Shown here: positions 8,438 to 15,596 of the stretch, one piece after another | Layout of the letters: each line of letters opens with the position of its first letter | Position numbering within the stretch: position 1 is the first letter of the stretch | DNA from: Anaerolineae bacterium | GTDB taxonomy: Bacteria; Chloroflexota; Anaerolineae; Aggregatilineales; Phototrophicaceae | Length of the DNA stretch: 64,000 nucleotides | Assembly (NCBI GenBank): GCA_022841825.1 | Contig: JALHQT010000003.1 | Coordinates: 496,001-560,000 of the forward strand | Direction of reading: 5' to 3' | Made by a program: the position numbers and the translations under genes | Notes under the pieces: generated by a model | Told to the model about the DNA's origin: nothing | What the model saw: the letters and a program-made list of their open reading frames with translations, nothing else | Databases searched by the model: none

Positions 8438-9358
8438 ATGACGACACCGTTCCGTAAGGCGCTCACGCTCGTGGGCGTCGCGGGCATCCTGGCACTGGCA
8501 CCAGGCGCTGCCTCCGCACAAGAGACGGTCGATCCGGCGCTGCTGGCGACGGTCGAGACGGCGCTGGAAAGCACGCGCGCGTTCGACAGCCTGCGCATCA
8601 GCACGCAGTCGCTGACCGAGAGCAGCGCTCAGTTTGGCAACCTGAGCATTCAGAACAGCAGCACGCTGGATCTGATGCGCACGGACGCGGACTCGGACTG
8701 GAACGCGGCGGGTGAGATCAGCCTCATCAGCGAGCTGCCCGTCATCAGCACGCTCAGTCTTGGCGCGGAGATGGTGCGCCTGGACGGCGTTACGATTGTA
8801 CGCTTTGGCGACCTGCCGGATGGGCTGCCGATTGATCTGCCGCAGACGTGGACGACCACTGACGATCTTGAGGCGGGCGGTGGCATTGTGCCGCTGCCGA
8901 CGACGGCGGAGGCGCTGCTCGGCGCACTCATGCTGCCGATCTCGGCGGACAGCGTAACGGTCATCGCCGCACTGCCGGAGGACGAAATCGACGGGCAGGC
9001 GATGTCTGTCACGCAGCTTTCGCTTGACCCAGCGGCGGTGCTTGAGAGCGAGGCGTCGGGGCTGTTGACACTTGGGGGAGGTCGGGGCTTAGGCGGTGGT
9101 AATCTGCCCGGCGGGCTGACGCCTCCCGGCGGCGCGCCGCTCCCGGCGGAGGTTGTGTCGCCGTCGCCGGAGGACATCCAGGTGACGCTGGCGGTCTACA
9201 TCGGCGCAGACGATGGGCTTGTGCATCGTATCTACCTGCTGGTGAACATCGCAGGCAGCGACGATGGCAGCACGCCTGCCACGACCATCACGACGATCAG
9301 CGACTTCTCGAATTTGGGTGAGCCGGTCGAGATTGCGATGCCAATCATCGGCGAGTGA
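8438..9358 (+). CDS. Predicted secreted protein of unknown function
   Basis: A 306-residue product. The ATG at 8438 has AAGGAG seven bases upstream; an upstream TTG at 8417 is less likely. A clear signal peptide (about 1-28, cleaved after GAASA-QET) is followed by a region resembling secreted beta-rich proteins, with a central low-complexity Gly/Pro stretch near residues 208-235 and a C-terminal strand-rich segment ending in EPVEIAMPIIGE. No enzymatic motif is visible. It is divergent from the MacB-like exporter and appears to share its promoter repeats, so it may be a cargo or accessory of that system. The layout recalls outer-surface lipid-binding proteins, but I cannot assign a family. Confidence 0.8.
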   Translation: MTTPFRKALTLVGVAGILALAPGAASAQETVDPALLATVETALESTRAFDSLRISTQSLTESSAQFGNLSIQNSSTLDLMRTDADSDWNAAGEISLISELPVISTLSLGAEMVRLDGVTIVRFGDLPDGLPIDLPQTWTTTDDLEAGGGIVPLPTTAEALLGALMLPISADSVTVIAALPEDEIDGQAMSVTQLSLDPAAVLESEASGLLTLGGGRGLGGGNLPGGLTPPGGAPLPAEVVSPSPEDIQVTLAVYIGADDGLVHRIYLLVNIAGSDDGSTPATTITTISDFSNLGEPVEIAMPIIGE

Positions 9359-9375
9359 GGAACGTTCACCCTTGA

Positions 9376-11823
9376 GTGCCGGATGTGTTCTTCAGCTACG
9401 ATGTGCTGGGCAACCGCCTGAGCATGACGGAGAAGAACGGGGCGGCGACGGTGCGCAAGGCGACCTATGGCTACGACCGGATGGGACGGCTGACGAGCGC
9501 CGGGTTCGATTGGGATGGCAATGGCACGGTCGAGGAGACGGTGGGGTATGCCTACGACGGGGTAGGACAGCGGACGACGCTGACGCTGCCGGATGGCAAG
9601 ACGGTGAGCTACAGCTACGACGCACGCGGGCGACTGACCAGCCTGACGGACTGGGCGAGCCAGAGTGCCAGCTACAGCTACGACGGCGCGAGCCGGCTGG
9701 TGAGCCGGACGGCAAACGGCATCACGATGACGCAGGTGCATGACGCGGCGGGGCGGCTGCTGTCACGGGAGCACAAGGCTGGCGCGACGCTGTTGAGCAG
9801 CTTCATCTACACGCTGAACGCGCGCGGGGACCGGACGCAGAAGGGCGAGAACATCCGCCAGAACGGGGGCGCGTACGACAATGGTGCCTACTACATGTTC
9901 TATGACGGTCAGCGCCGAGTGCGCCAGGTGATGCAGTACGGAAGCGGCGGATCAGGACCCCTGTACGAATACGATCATGCTTTCGACGTGGCGGGCAACC
10001 GCACGCAGGAGGTCGTGAGGATCGACGCGGCGGAGACGACGACCGACTACGAGTACGACGACGCGAATCGGATGACGCGCAGGCGTGTGAACGCGGGTGC
10101 GTGGACGAACCTGAGCTACGACAACGCCGGGCGCATGACCAGCGACGGAACGAACACCTATGCGTGGGATCGTGCCAATCGCCTGCTCTCGATGGGCGGC
10201 GCGAGCTACGCCTACGACGGCGCGGGACGGCGCATTGCGCAGACCGTGAGCGGCGTGACGACGAACTACCTGCTCGACGGGTCGATGGACTTGTGGGAGA
10301 CGCTGACCGCCACGACGGGCGCAAATGTCACGCGCTACGTGCATGATCCGCTGGGCGTGCTGGCGCAGCATGACGGCACGAGCTGGGACTGGATGCTGGC
10401 GGATGGCTTGGGCAGCGTGCGTAACGTTGTGGATGGCAGCGCGAACGTGTTGTGGAGCAGCCACTACGCGCCCTACGGCTCGCCCTACGGCGGGACGGGC
10501 ACGTCACAAACCGCCTACGGCTTCACAGGCGAGCCGACCGACGGCAACGGACTGGTCTACCTGCGCAACCGCTATTACGCGCCCGGCATCGGCATCTTCG
10601 CCAGCATCGATCCGCTGGAGACGGCGAACCGCTATGCGTATGTCGGCGGCAACGTCGTGAACGCGACGGACCCGAGTGGGTTGCTGATGGGCTTCGGAGG
10701 CACAAACACGGGTAAGTCTACGGGCAAAGGCACGGGTGCAGTTAAGCCCCTGGAAGTGAAAAAACCGCCGGTGACGCCGTGGGCATGGAACACTAATCCG
10801 AACCCGACGCCAGTTGCGCCCTGGGGACAAAATGCCAATCCAAATCCAACGCCCTACACGCCGCCGACAAAGACGACGCATGGCGTGCAGAGTGGGTCAC
10901 CCACAGACGGAAACACGCTGCTGCGTCAACCGACGACGGTTAATCAGGCGACAACGTTTGAAAACATGACGCCTGGGCAGCAACTCTTCACTTCGCTTCT
11001 TCAAGGGGTCATCTTGGATGTCGTGTACGATGTTGACCTAACTAATCCCAATGGAGGTATTTTTCCTTGGCTCTCATGGTACCAAGATGGGAACGGTCCT
11101 GCTCGAGTCAATGAAGCCTATCGCGCCGTGACTGACATTATGCGTGCGATTGCTGCTGAGGCGACTGGCGGCAACTATTCCCAGGCAGTTGATGTATTCC
11201 GACGCTCCTTAGGGGGTACGGACCTTCAACTTGTTCCAGGCAATGCCAGTGCCGCAACTGAGGATAGATTGCGTCCTGATGCAGCAGCAAGTACTAGCAC
11301 CGTAGGTCGCGAGCCACCGGTAATCTACCTGTATCAAAACCCGGAAGGAGCTGGAGCAGGGTTTGTCCATAGTCGGCAAAACATCGTCCATGAGTTTGGA
11401 CATGCATTTGTACGTAGGACTTCGGGCTTACCGAACAACCCGGCAGCCCTATGGGATCAGATCAACACCGTCGTAAGCCCCTTTGCCAGTACTGAACAAG
11501 GGTGGTTGAACGCAATAGATTTGCGCCAAAATCGGTATGCACTTGATAGCTTCGTTGGTCCAACCGCAGTGCAGCAGTATCGGGAGGAACAGATTGCGGA
11601 TATGTTCTTGTACTGGACATATGGCAATGGTCGTCAACCATCGGGCAGCGTTCCATACCAGTTTGATGTGAACAACCCAGATGACCAAACACGTCGTCGT
11701 GCCGAGGCTCTGGAAAACTTTATCTATGGCGGAACATGGACGGATGTAAATCCTGCTGGGACTGAGACTCTGCTTCAGAGTCCTGGTGCTGCGGCTTGGT
11801 TGATGGCGGCTGCACAAAGATAG
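9376..11823 (+). CDS. 5'-truncated RHS-repeat protein with C-terminal HEFGH metallopeptidase domain
   Basis: The 815-residue frame begins with GTG directly after an in-frame TGA and has no ribosome-binding site or signal peptide, so it is probably the 3' part of a larger RHS gene. Residues 1-395 are YD repeats (YDxxGRL/TSL wording). The RHS core ends with LRNRYYAPGIGIFASIDPLE (from 396) and DPSG (432-435). A Pro/Asn-rich linker follows to about 500. The variable tip carries HEFGH at 672-676 and EEQIAD at 737-742, the layout of a gluzincin-type zinc peptidase. RHS tips are typically toxins released from the cocoon-like core. Base composition falls towards AT from about 10980, consistent with exchange of the tip. 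Confidence 0.8.
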   Translation: MPDVFFSYDVLGNRLSMTEKNGAATVRKATYGYDRMGRLTSAGFDWDGNGTVEETVGYAYDGVGQRTTLTLPDGKTVSYSYDARGRLTSLTDWASQSASYSYDGASRLVSRTANGITMTQVHDAAGRLLSREHKAGATLLSSFIYTLNARGDRTQKGENIRQNGGAYDNGAYYMFYDGQRRVRQVMQYGSGGSGPLYEYDHAFDVAGNRTQEVVRIDAAETTTDYEYDDANRMTRRRVNAGAWTNLSYDNAGRMTSDGTNTYAWDRANRLLSMGGASYAYDGAGRRIAQTVSGVTTNYLLDGSMDLWETLTATTGANVTRYVHDPLGVLAQHDGTSWDWMLADGLGSVRNVVDGSANVLWSSHYAPYGSPYGGTGTSQTAYGFTGEPTDGNGLVYLRNRYYAPGIGIFASIDPLETANRYAYVGGNVVNATDPSGLLMGFGGTNTGKSTGKGTGAVKPLEVKKPPVTPWAWNTNPNPTPVAPWGQNANPNPTPYTPPTKTTHGVQSGSPTDGNTLLRQPTTVNQATTFENMTPGQQLFTSLLQGVILDVVYDVDLTNPNGGIFPWLSWYQDGNGPARVNEAYRAVTDIMRAIAAEATGGNYSQAVDVFRRSLGGTDLQLVPGNASAATEDRLRPDAAASTSTVGREPPVIYLYQNPEGAGAGFVHSRQNIVHEFGHAFVRRTSGLPNNPAALWDQINTVVSPFASTEQGWLNAIDLRQNRYALDSFVGPTAVQQYREEQIADMFLYWTYGNGRQPSGSVPYQFDVNNPDDQTRRRAEALENFIYGGTWTDVNPAGTETLLQSPGAAAWLMAAAQR

Positions 11824-11870
11824 CTCAGCATTCGGCTAACCGAGAAGTCGTGGACTAAGCAGCCCGCTGG

Positions 11871-11908
11871 ACTCTCACCACATGCGCTATAATGCGTGTG
11901 GTGAGAGT
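11871..11908. promoter_or_regulatory. 12-base inverted repeat enclosing TATAAT
   Basis: Perfect arms ACTCTCACCACA (11871-11882) and TGTGGTGAGAGT (11897-11908) flank a 14-base centre that contains TATAAT at 11888-11893. It lies between the RHS gene and the following gene. It may be an operator over a -10 box for the downstream gene, or a hairpin ending the RHS transcript. There is no run of T residues after the right arm, which weakens the terminator reading. Confidence 0.5.
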
Positions 11909-11939
11909 ATGGGTAGCGATGAATTTGAAGGCTTGTAAT

Positions 11940-12884
11940 ATGAAGAACGAGGCTCTTGTCGGCTTGATGGTCTGTATCATTATTGCCTCACTTGGAATCT
12001 CGCGTTCAATTGCAGCTTCTCGCGCTGAAAATGCGTCTAACACGATGTATTTGTCTCTAGGAGCAGACCCAACTCCATACTTTACATTACCCCCATCTTA
12101 TACACCTGCCTACTTGCAGCCCAATGATGATCAACTTGAGGATTACAATCGTCAGTTTGATGCGCCAAGCTGTACCATGCCCTGCTTGTGGGGCATGACG
12201 CCAGGAGTATCGCGCCTAGAAGATGTCTATGCGTTGTTTCAAAGCGCAGGTTTTTTGGGTAACCTGGATGAGGGTGGCGTGTTGATGTTTGGTCATGGTG
12301 GAGAACGAGAAATCAACTCTGGAGGGATCGGATTCCAGTTTGGTGGTGTCAGCCAGTCAACAAGCGTGACTTTTAGACTAGTCGACGATGTCTTGGCTTC
12401 TGCTTCTCTTAGAGCAGAAAGTCCTTCCCTCTGGCAAGATGTCAATACGTCTCCGCTGCGGCTTTCCACTGTTCTCTCTCAGTTGGAGTCGATCCCAGAA
12501 ATGTACATGGTAGGCGTTCGCCCGCACGGTCTTTGGCTGAATTTCTTAGGGATGATGTTATATTTTAGGGAAGAAGGTGTATTACTGGTTTATCAGTTTG
12601 ACTTTAGTGGCGATTGGGAGACACAACCTTCATCAGGAGGACTTCCAGAATTACGTAGGACATGTCCGACCCTAACCAATACGTGGCGTCTCACATGGCA
12701 TTTCTGGGATGCAAGCAGATATGATTGGAATGATGTGATTACTGAAATAAGTTCCTTAGAATACTATCCGACCGTAGATGAAGTTCTCGGCATCAGTGCT
12801 GCAACATTTGTGCAGTATTTCCGCGCTCATCCTGATGGGTGTATTGAGTCGGCTGTGAGCGACACGTACTACATGGGTGAATGA
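11940..12884 (+). CDS. Membrane-anchored or secreted protein of unknown function, candidate RHS immunity gene
   Basis: I place the start at ATG 11940 (MKNEALVG), giving 314 residues. In-frame ATGs at 11892 and 11919 exist, but the first falls inside the TATAAT box. An N-terminal hydrophobic helix (LVGLMVCIIIASLGI) acts as signal or anchor. The only visible motif is CTMPCLWGMTPGVS near residue 75, a Cys-x-x-Pro-Cys-x-x-Gly-x-x-Pro-Gly wording I have seen in uncharacterised Chloroflexota proteins. It follows the RHS metallopeptidase gene by about 115 bases and shares its lower GC content, the position where an immunity gene is expected. Function is unproven. Confidence 0.65.
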   Translation: MKNEALVGLMVCIIIASLGISRSIAASRAENASNTMYLSLGADPTPYFTLPPSYTPAYLQPNDDQLEDYNRQFDAPSCTMPCLWGMTPGVSRLEDVYALFQSAGFLGNLDEGGVLMFGHGGEREINSGGIGFQFGGVSQSTSVTFRLVDDVLASASLRAESPSLWQDVNTSPLRLSTVLSQLESIPEMYMVGVRPHGLWLNFLGMMLYFREEGVLLVYQFDFSGDWETQPSSGGLPELRRTCPTLTNTWRLTWHFWDASRYDWNDVITEISSLEYYPTVDEVLGISAATFVQYFRAHPDGCIESAVSDTYYMGE

Positions 12885-12885
12885 T

Positions 12886-12917
12886 CGTAGGGCGCAAAAA
12901 CCCGTAGGGTGCAAAAA
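12886..12917. repeat. Tandem direct repeat CGTAGGGyGCAAAAA
   Basis: Two copies, at 12886-12900 and 12903-12917, differ at one base (C/T) and are spaced by two bases. They lie just after the stop of the preceding gene and before the transposase remnant. They may be a leftover of an insertion end. Confidence 0.6.
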
Positions 12918-12935
12918 TCCCATCCGCGCGTGATT

Positions 12936-13211
12936 TCAAGCGGTATCCTTGTAATAATCCCCGATGATTCCGCTCAAAACGTCGCGGCGGCGCACCTTAC
13001 CCGCCGGACTTGCGGGCGGACGCGAGATGGGTGTCAACTGCGCTAGCCCTTGATGCGGTCGCGCGGTGTTGTGGTAGGTGACGTATTCTCGCATGACGCT
13101 GAGCAAATGCGCTTCGTTGACGATGAGGAGTTTGTTGAGGCATTCTTCACGGACGGAGCGAACCCACCGCTCGGCGTAAGCGTTGGCATTCGGGGCGCGA
13201 GAGGGTGACAA
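12936..13211 (-). pseudogene. Transposase C-terminal remnant (integrase core, DDE type)
   Basis: The 91-residue frame begins inside the catalytic core with the wording APNANAYAERWVRSVREECL, followed by YHNTARPHQGL. This is the part around the catalytic Glu and the conserved C-terminal segment of rve-type (IS3/IS481-like) transposases. The N-terminal helix-turn-helix and the first two catalytic Asp residues are missing. Sequence upstream (13212-13340) is unlike the family in every frame, so the gene is a fragment. It ends GIIGDYYKDTA, a tail that recurs at 24168-24200. Confidence 0.8.
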
Positions 13212-13342
13212 TCGCTGTCAATCGCCACAAAGCGAAGAAGACCCCGCATCATCGATCCTCTCGCAAAGCCCCAAGCGTCGCGCTGCCTGGGGCGCAAATC
13301 CACCGAAACGAAACCCAACGCTGCAAGATCAGCAGCGACCAG

Positions 13343-13500
13343 AACATCCTCACGCAGGTGGAGTACGACAAGGCGGGGCGGCGCACCGCGATGCGCGACC
13401 CGCGCGGCAAGCGGACGACGTATGCTTACGACGCGCTCGACCGCCGGACAGGGCTGACCGACCCGCGCGGCAGCCTTTGGACGACCGCCTACTCGTCGCC
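13343..13500 (+). pseudogene. RHS/YD-repeat fragment
   Basis: About 50 codons read as two YD repeats (VEYDKAGRRTAMRDPRGKRT, then YAYDALDRRTGLTDPRG) in the same orientation as the truncated RHS gene at 9376. There is no start signal, and the similarity ends abruptly at both sides. It is best read as debris of an RHS gene, perhaps the same one, broken by the insertion whose transposase remnant lies next to it. Confidence 0.7.
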
Positions 13501-13543
13501 GGCGCATCGGCGGGCGCGGGCGGCTGTGCTTGCGCTGGCGGGG

Positions 13544-13825
13544 CTAACGGAAATTGTTGCGCTTGGCTGCGGCGCGTTCACGGCGGAAAGTTTCGCGATC
13601 CATTGCTCGTTTATGAGACCAGCGTGGAGGAGTCTCCACCTCCTGCTTTGGAGCCAAGCCAGCCGGAACGTCCTTGGGGATAACGTCGATGGGCTGCTTG
13701 TTCTCCAGATTAGTCATGTAGGAGGTGAGCATATTCCCAAACGCCTCCGGATAGTCCGAACCGAGCGATTTGAGAATCGCATCAATTTCTTCGGGACTTT
13801 CGAGCTTCTTCATTTTTGGCTCCAT
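13544..13825 (-). CDS. Small hydrophilic protein of unknown function
   Basis: A 93-residue product with AAGGAG nine bases before the ATG. The first half is acidic and helical (SPEEIDAILKSLGSDYPEAF); the C-terminus is strongly basic (RETFRRERAAAKRNNFR). No transmembrane segment or known motif is visible. It follows the 207-residue membrane protein gene by 46 bases on the same strand, so it is probably the third gene of the heliorhodopsin transcript. The stop lies close to the accessory patch, so the C-terminus could have been altered by that insertion. Confidence 0.6.
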   Translation of the reverse strand: MEPKMKKLESPEEIDAILKSLGSDYPEAFGNMLTSYMTNLENKQPIDVIPKDVPAGLAPKQEVETPPRWSHKRAMDRETFRRERAAAKRNNFR

Positions 13826-13871
13826 GACTTATGCTCCTTGGGAGATGTAGTGAACAATTTAACCCTCCACG

Positions 13872-14495
13872 TTAGCTTTGGTCATGTGACCTATCTGCCC
13901 GGTTATCGCCATAGGCACGGATTGATTCGCCCTGCCCACCGACGGGTGCGGTGACCAGTGGCTGAGGAACGGGCACTGCTTTGCCACGCACCGCATAAAA
14001 CCATCGGTGTTCGGTGAGGCTCGACACGTAGTAGAGAGCCACCAGGATGACAACCCCCGTTGCGATGAGTGTGGTGCGGTAGTTGATGTCGCTCAGAGGC
14101 TGTGTAGTCGCAACCAGGTTTGCAGCGGTGGTAGCAGCGAAGGTGACCACGCCTGCAGCACCCGAAGAACGAATCACCCTGAATTCACTCTCGCCGGGAG
14201 GGAGCGCAAATTCAAACAGATTCGTGAGGCTGCTGCCGGTTCCCTGCCGCACGGAAGGACCTGAAACGTCCGCAATTGTGCTGGCAACGACGGTAAAGTT
14301 ACGGGTGCTGTTCAACTGTACCGGGATCGCTTGATCCGATGGATTGGTCAGCGCAACCATTCCCTCGCCAACCGTGAAGCTGAGGTTGGCACCAGAGTAA
14401 ATGCTTGTGCGCACGGAGTCCACTGCCCACAAGACAGCTCCAACGATGACGATAACCGCCAGGATTCCTTTGAGCATTGTCCAATTCATCTTCAT
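13872..14495 (-). CDS. Two-helix membrane protein with exposed domain, heliorhodopsin neighbour
   Basis: A 207-residue product with GGAGG upstream of ATG 14495. A first helix (about 8-26, LKGILAVIVIVGAVLWAV) is followed by roughly 110 residues of strand-rich sequence with no cysteine, a second helix (about 140-162, TTLIATGVVILVALYYVSSL), and a Pro-rich cytoplasmic tail. This gives an extracytoplasmic sandwich with both ends inside. I do not recognise the family. It lies 92 bases after the heliorhodopsin stop, same strand, with no obvious terminator between, so the two are likely co-transcribed. Confidence 0.75.
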   Translation of the reverse strand: MKMNWTMLKGILAVIVIVGAVLWAVDSVRTSIYSGANLSFTVGEGMVALTNPSDQAIPVQLNSTRNFTVVASTIADVSGPSVRQGTGSSLTNLFEFALPPGESEFRVIRSSGAAGVVTFAATTAANLVATTQPLSDINYRTTLIATGVVILVALYYVSSLTEHRWFYAVRGKAVPVPQPLVTAPVGGQGESIRAYGDNRADRSHDQS

Positions 14496-14587
14496 TTCCT
14501 ATTCCTCCGTACTTTGCAGATCCGACAATTGCAAGAAGATGGGGCTGCACGGCGAAAGTCATCGTGCAGCCAGGGTTTGGCGTCAAT

Positions 14588-15391
14588 CTAGCTCGGCTGA
14601 AGCTGCCCCGCCCAGATTTGCCAGGCGAGCACGGACTTTGCCACCAGACTTAACACAATGTAGGCGTACTCGCCGAACAGGTAGTTCTTCCAGAACCCAA
14701 TACCGCGATATTGCAGCCACATATTGAGCGCAAAGATGTTGAAGAAGACGAAGATCGAGATGAGGATTGCGTAGACAAAGCCGGGTATCTCTGTATCGAC
14801 GGATTGCGCTGCTCCGGCGATGTAAAGCACGATCACAATCCACGGGATGATTCCCGCGATACACCCATAAATGAACGCGGTCCAGTCTGTTTTGGATGTC
14901 GTCTGATTGTGCAGTTCCATCATCAAACCAAACAGATTCATCATCGCATTCAAGCCGAAGATCAGTATCAGGGTCGATAGATCGTAGATTCCAACCAGCA
15001 TTCCAATGAGCACAAGCATGAGCGATGAACTGAGCGCGTATTCGTACCAACGCGCAGGATTAAACTTGCGCTTGAGATTCTTGACGTACCACTGATAGAG
15101 AACCGTCCCCAGCAGGAGGTGTGCTGCTGCGGACATCAGCAGGAAGAGCGCGACTGCGGGACCAAACGGGATGCTGCTCGTCTGTTGGAGATTTTGCTCC
15201 AGGCTGAAGCTCCCGTTTCCAACCACAGCACGAAGGTAAAGCGTGCTGAGCGAAATGCTGAAGTCCGAACTCAACGCAATCATTGCGATGCCCTGGATGA
15301 GGTGAAATATCCCCATCACGATATTGAAGCGTCGTAAATTGACGAAGATACGGGCGGGTGGCATAGGGTCGGAGGCGACTGCGGCTGCCAT
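14588..15391 (-). CDS. Heliorhodopsin
   Basis: A 267-residue seven-helix retinal protein. AAGGA lies seven bases before the ATG. From memory of the type member 48C12, the matches are close. Helix 3 reads RWYEYALSSSLMLVLIG, with counterion E117 (the equivalent of E107). Helix 7 reads YIVLSLVAKSVLAWQIWAG, with the retinal-binding Lys at 252 (the equivalent of K241). The two inner-side histidines are kept (H30 in MGIFHLIQG, H91 in SAAAHLLLG). Helix 6 has SIFVFFNIFALNMWLQY. Heliorhodopsins insert with the N-terminus in the cytoplasm, opposite to type-1 rhodopsins, have slow photocycles and usually do not pump, so sensing or enzyme regulation is suspected. A divergent histidine kinase starts 205 bases away. 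Confidence 0.95.
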   Translation of the reverse strand: MAAAVASDPMPPARIFVNLRRFNIVMGIFHLIQGIAMIALSSDFSISLSTLYLRAVVGNGSFSLEQNLQQTSSIPFGPAVALFLLMSAAAHLLLGTVLYQWYVKNLKRKFNPARWYEYALSSSLMLVLIGMLVGIYDLSTLILIFGLNAMMNLFGLMMELHNQTTSKTDWTAFIYGCIAGIIPWIVIVLYIAGAAQSVDTEIPGFVYAILISIFVFFNIFALNMWLQYRGIGFWKNYLFGEYAYIVLSLVAKSVLAWQIWAGQLQPS

Positions 15392-15596
15392 TTAGAGTCC
15401 TTATGTTGCAATCGAGAACTGATCCACTCTCATGGTAGATCGTTTCTCAAAGTCGCTCACCCTACATAGCAATGATCTTTTTGTCATCCAACAGGAGCAT
15501 CTTTTTGCTTATCGCGCTGCACTCCGCCATCATCAAGGAAGGCAAAGGTCAAAATTCTCACCCTTAGCCCAGTAACGGCGGAAGTGGAGCGTGACC
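15392..15596. promoter_or_regulatory. Divergent control region between heliorhodopsin and GAF kinase genes
   Basis: This 205-base gap must hold the promoters of both divergent units. It contains a direct repeat ATCTTTTTG at 15475-15483 and 15499-15507, a period of 24 bases. No strong -35/-10 pair was recognised on either strand. Confidence 0.4.

Noticed and set aside
9376-10620. Periodic sequence that might be a CRISPR or DNA tandem repeat
   Set aside because: The periodicity is at protein level (YD repeats of an RHS protein) with variable spacing and no spacer structure.
11871-11908. Inverted repeat as an attachment site of a mobile element
   Set aside because: No second copy was found in the window and its centre is a -10 box, which fits a control site better.
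13043-13507. Minus-strand frame of 154 codons as the transposase N-terminus
   Set aside because: It is shifted against the transposase frame and antisense to RHS repeats; no helix-turn-helix or catalytic Asp wording was seen.
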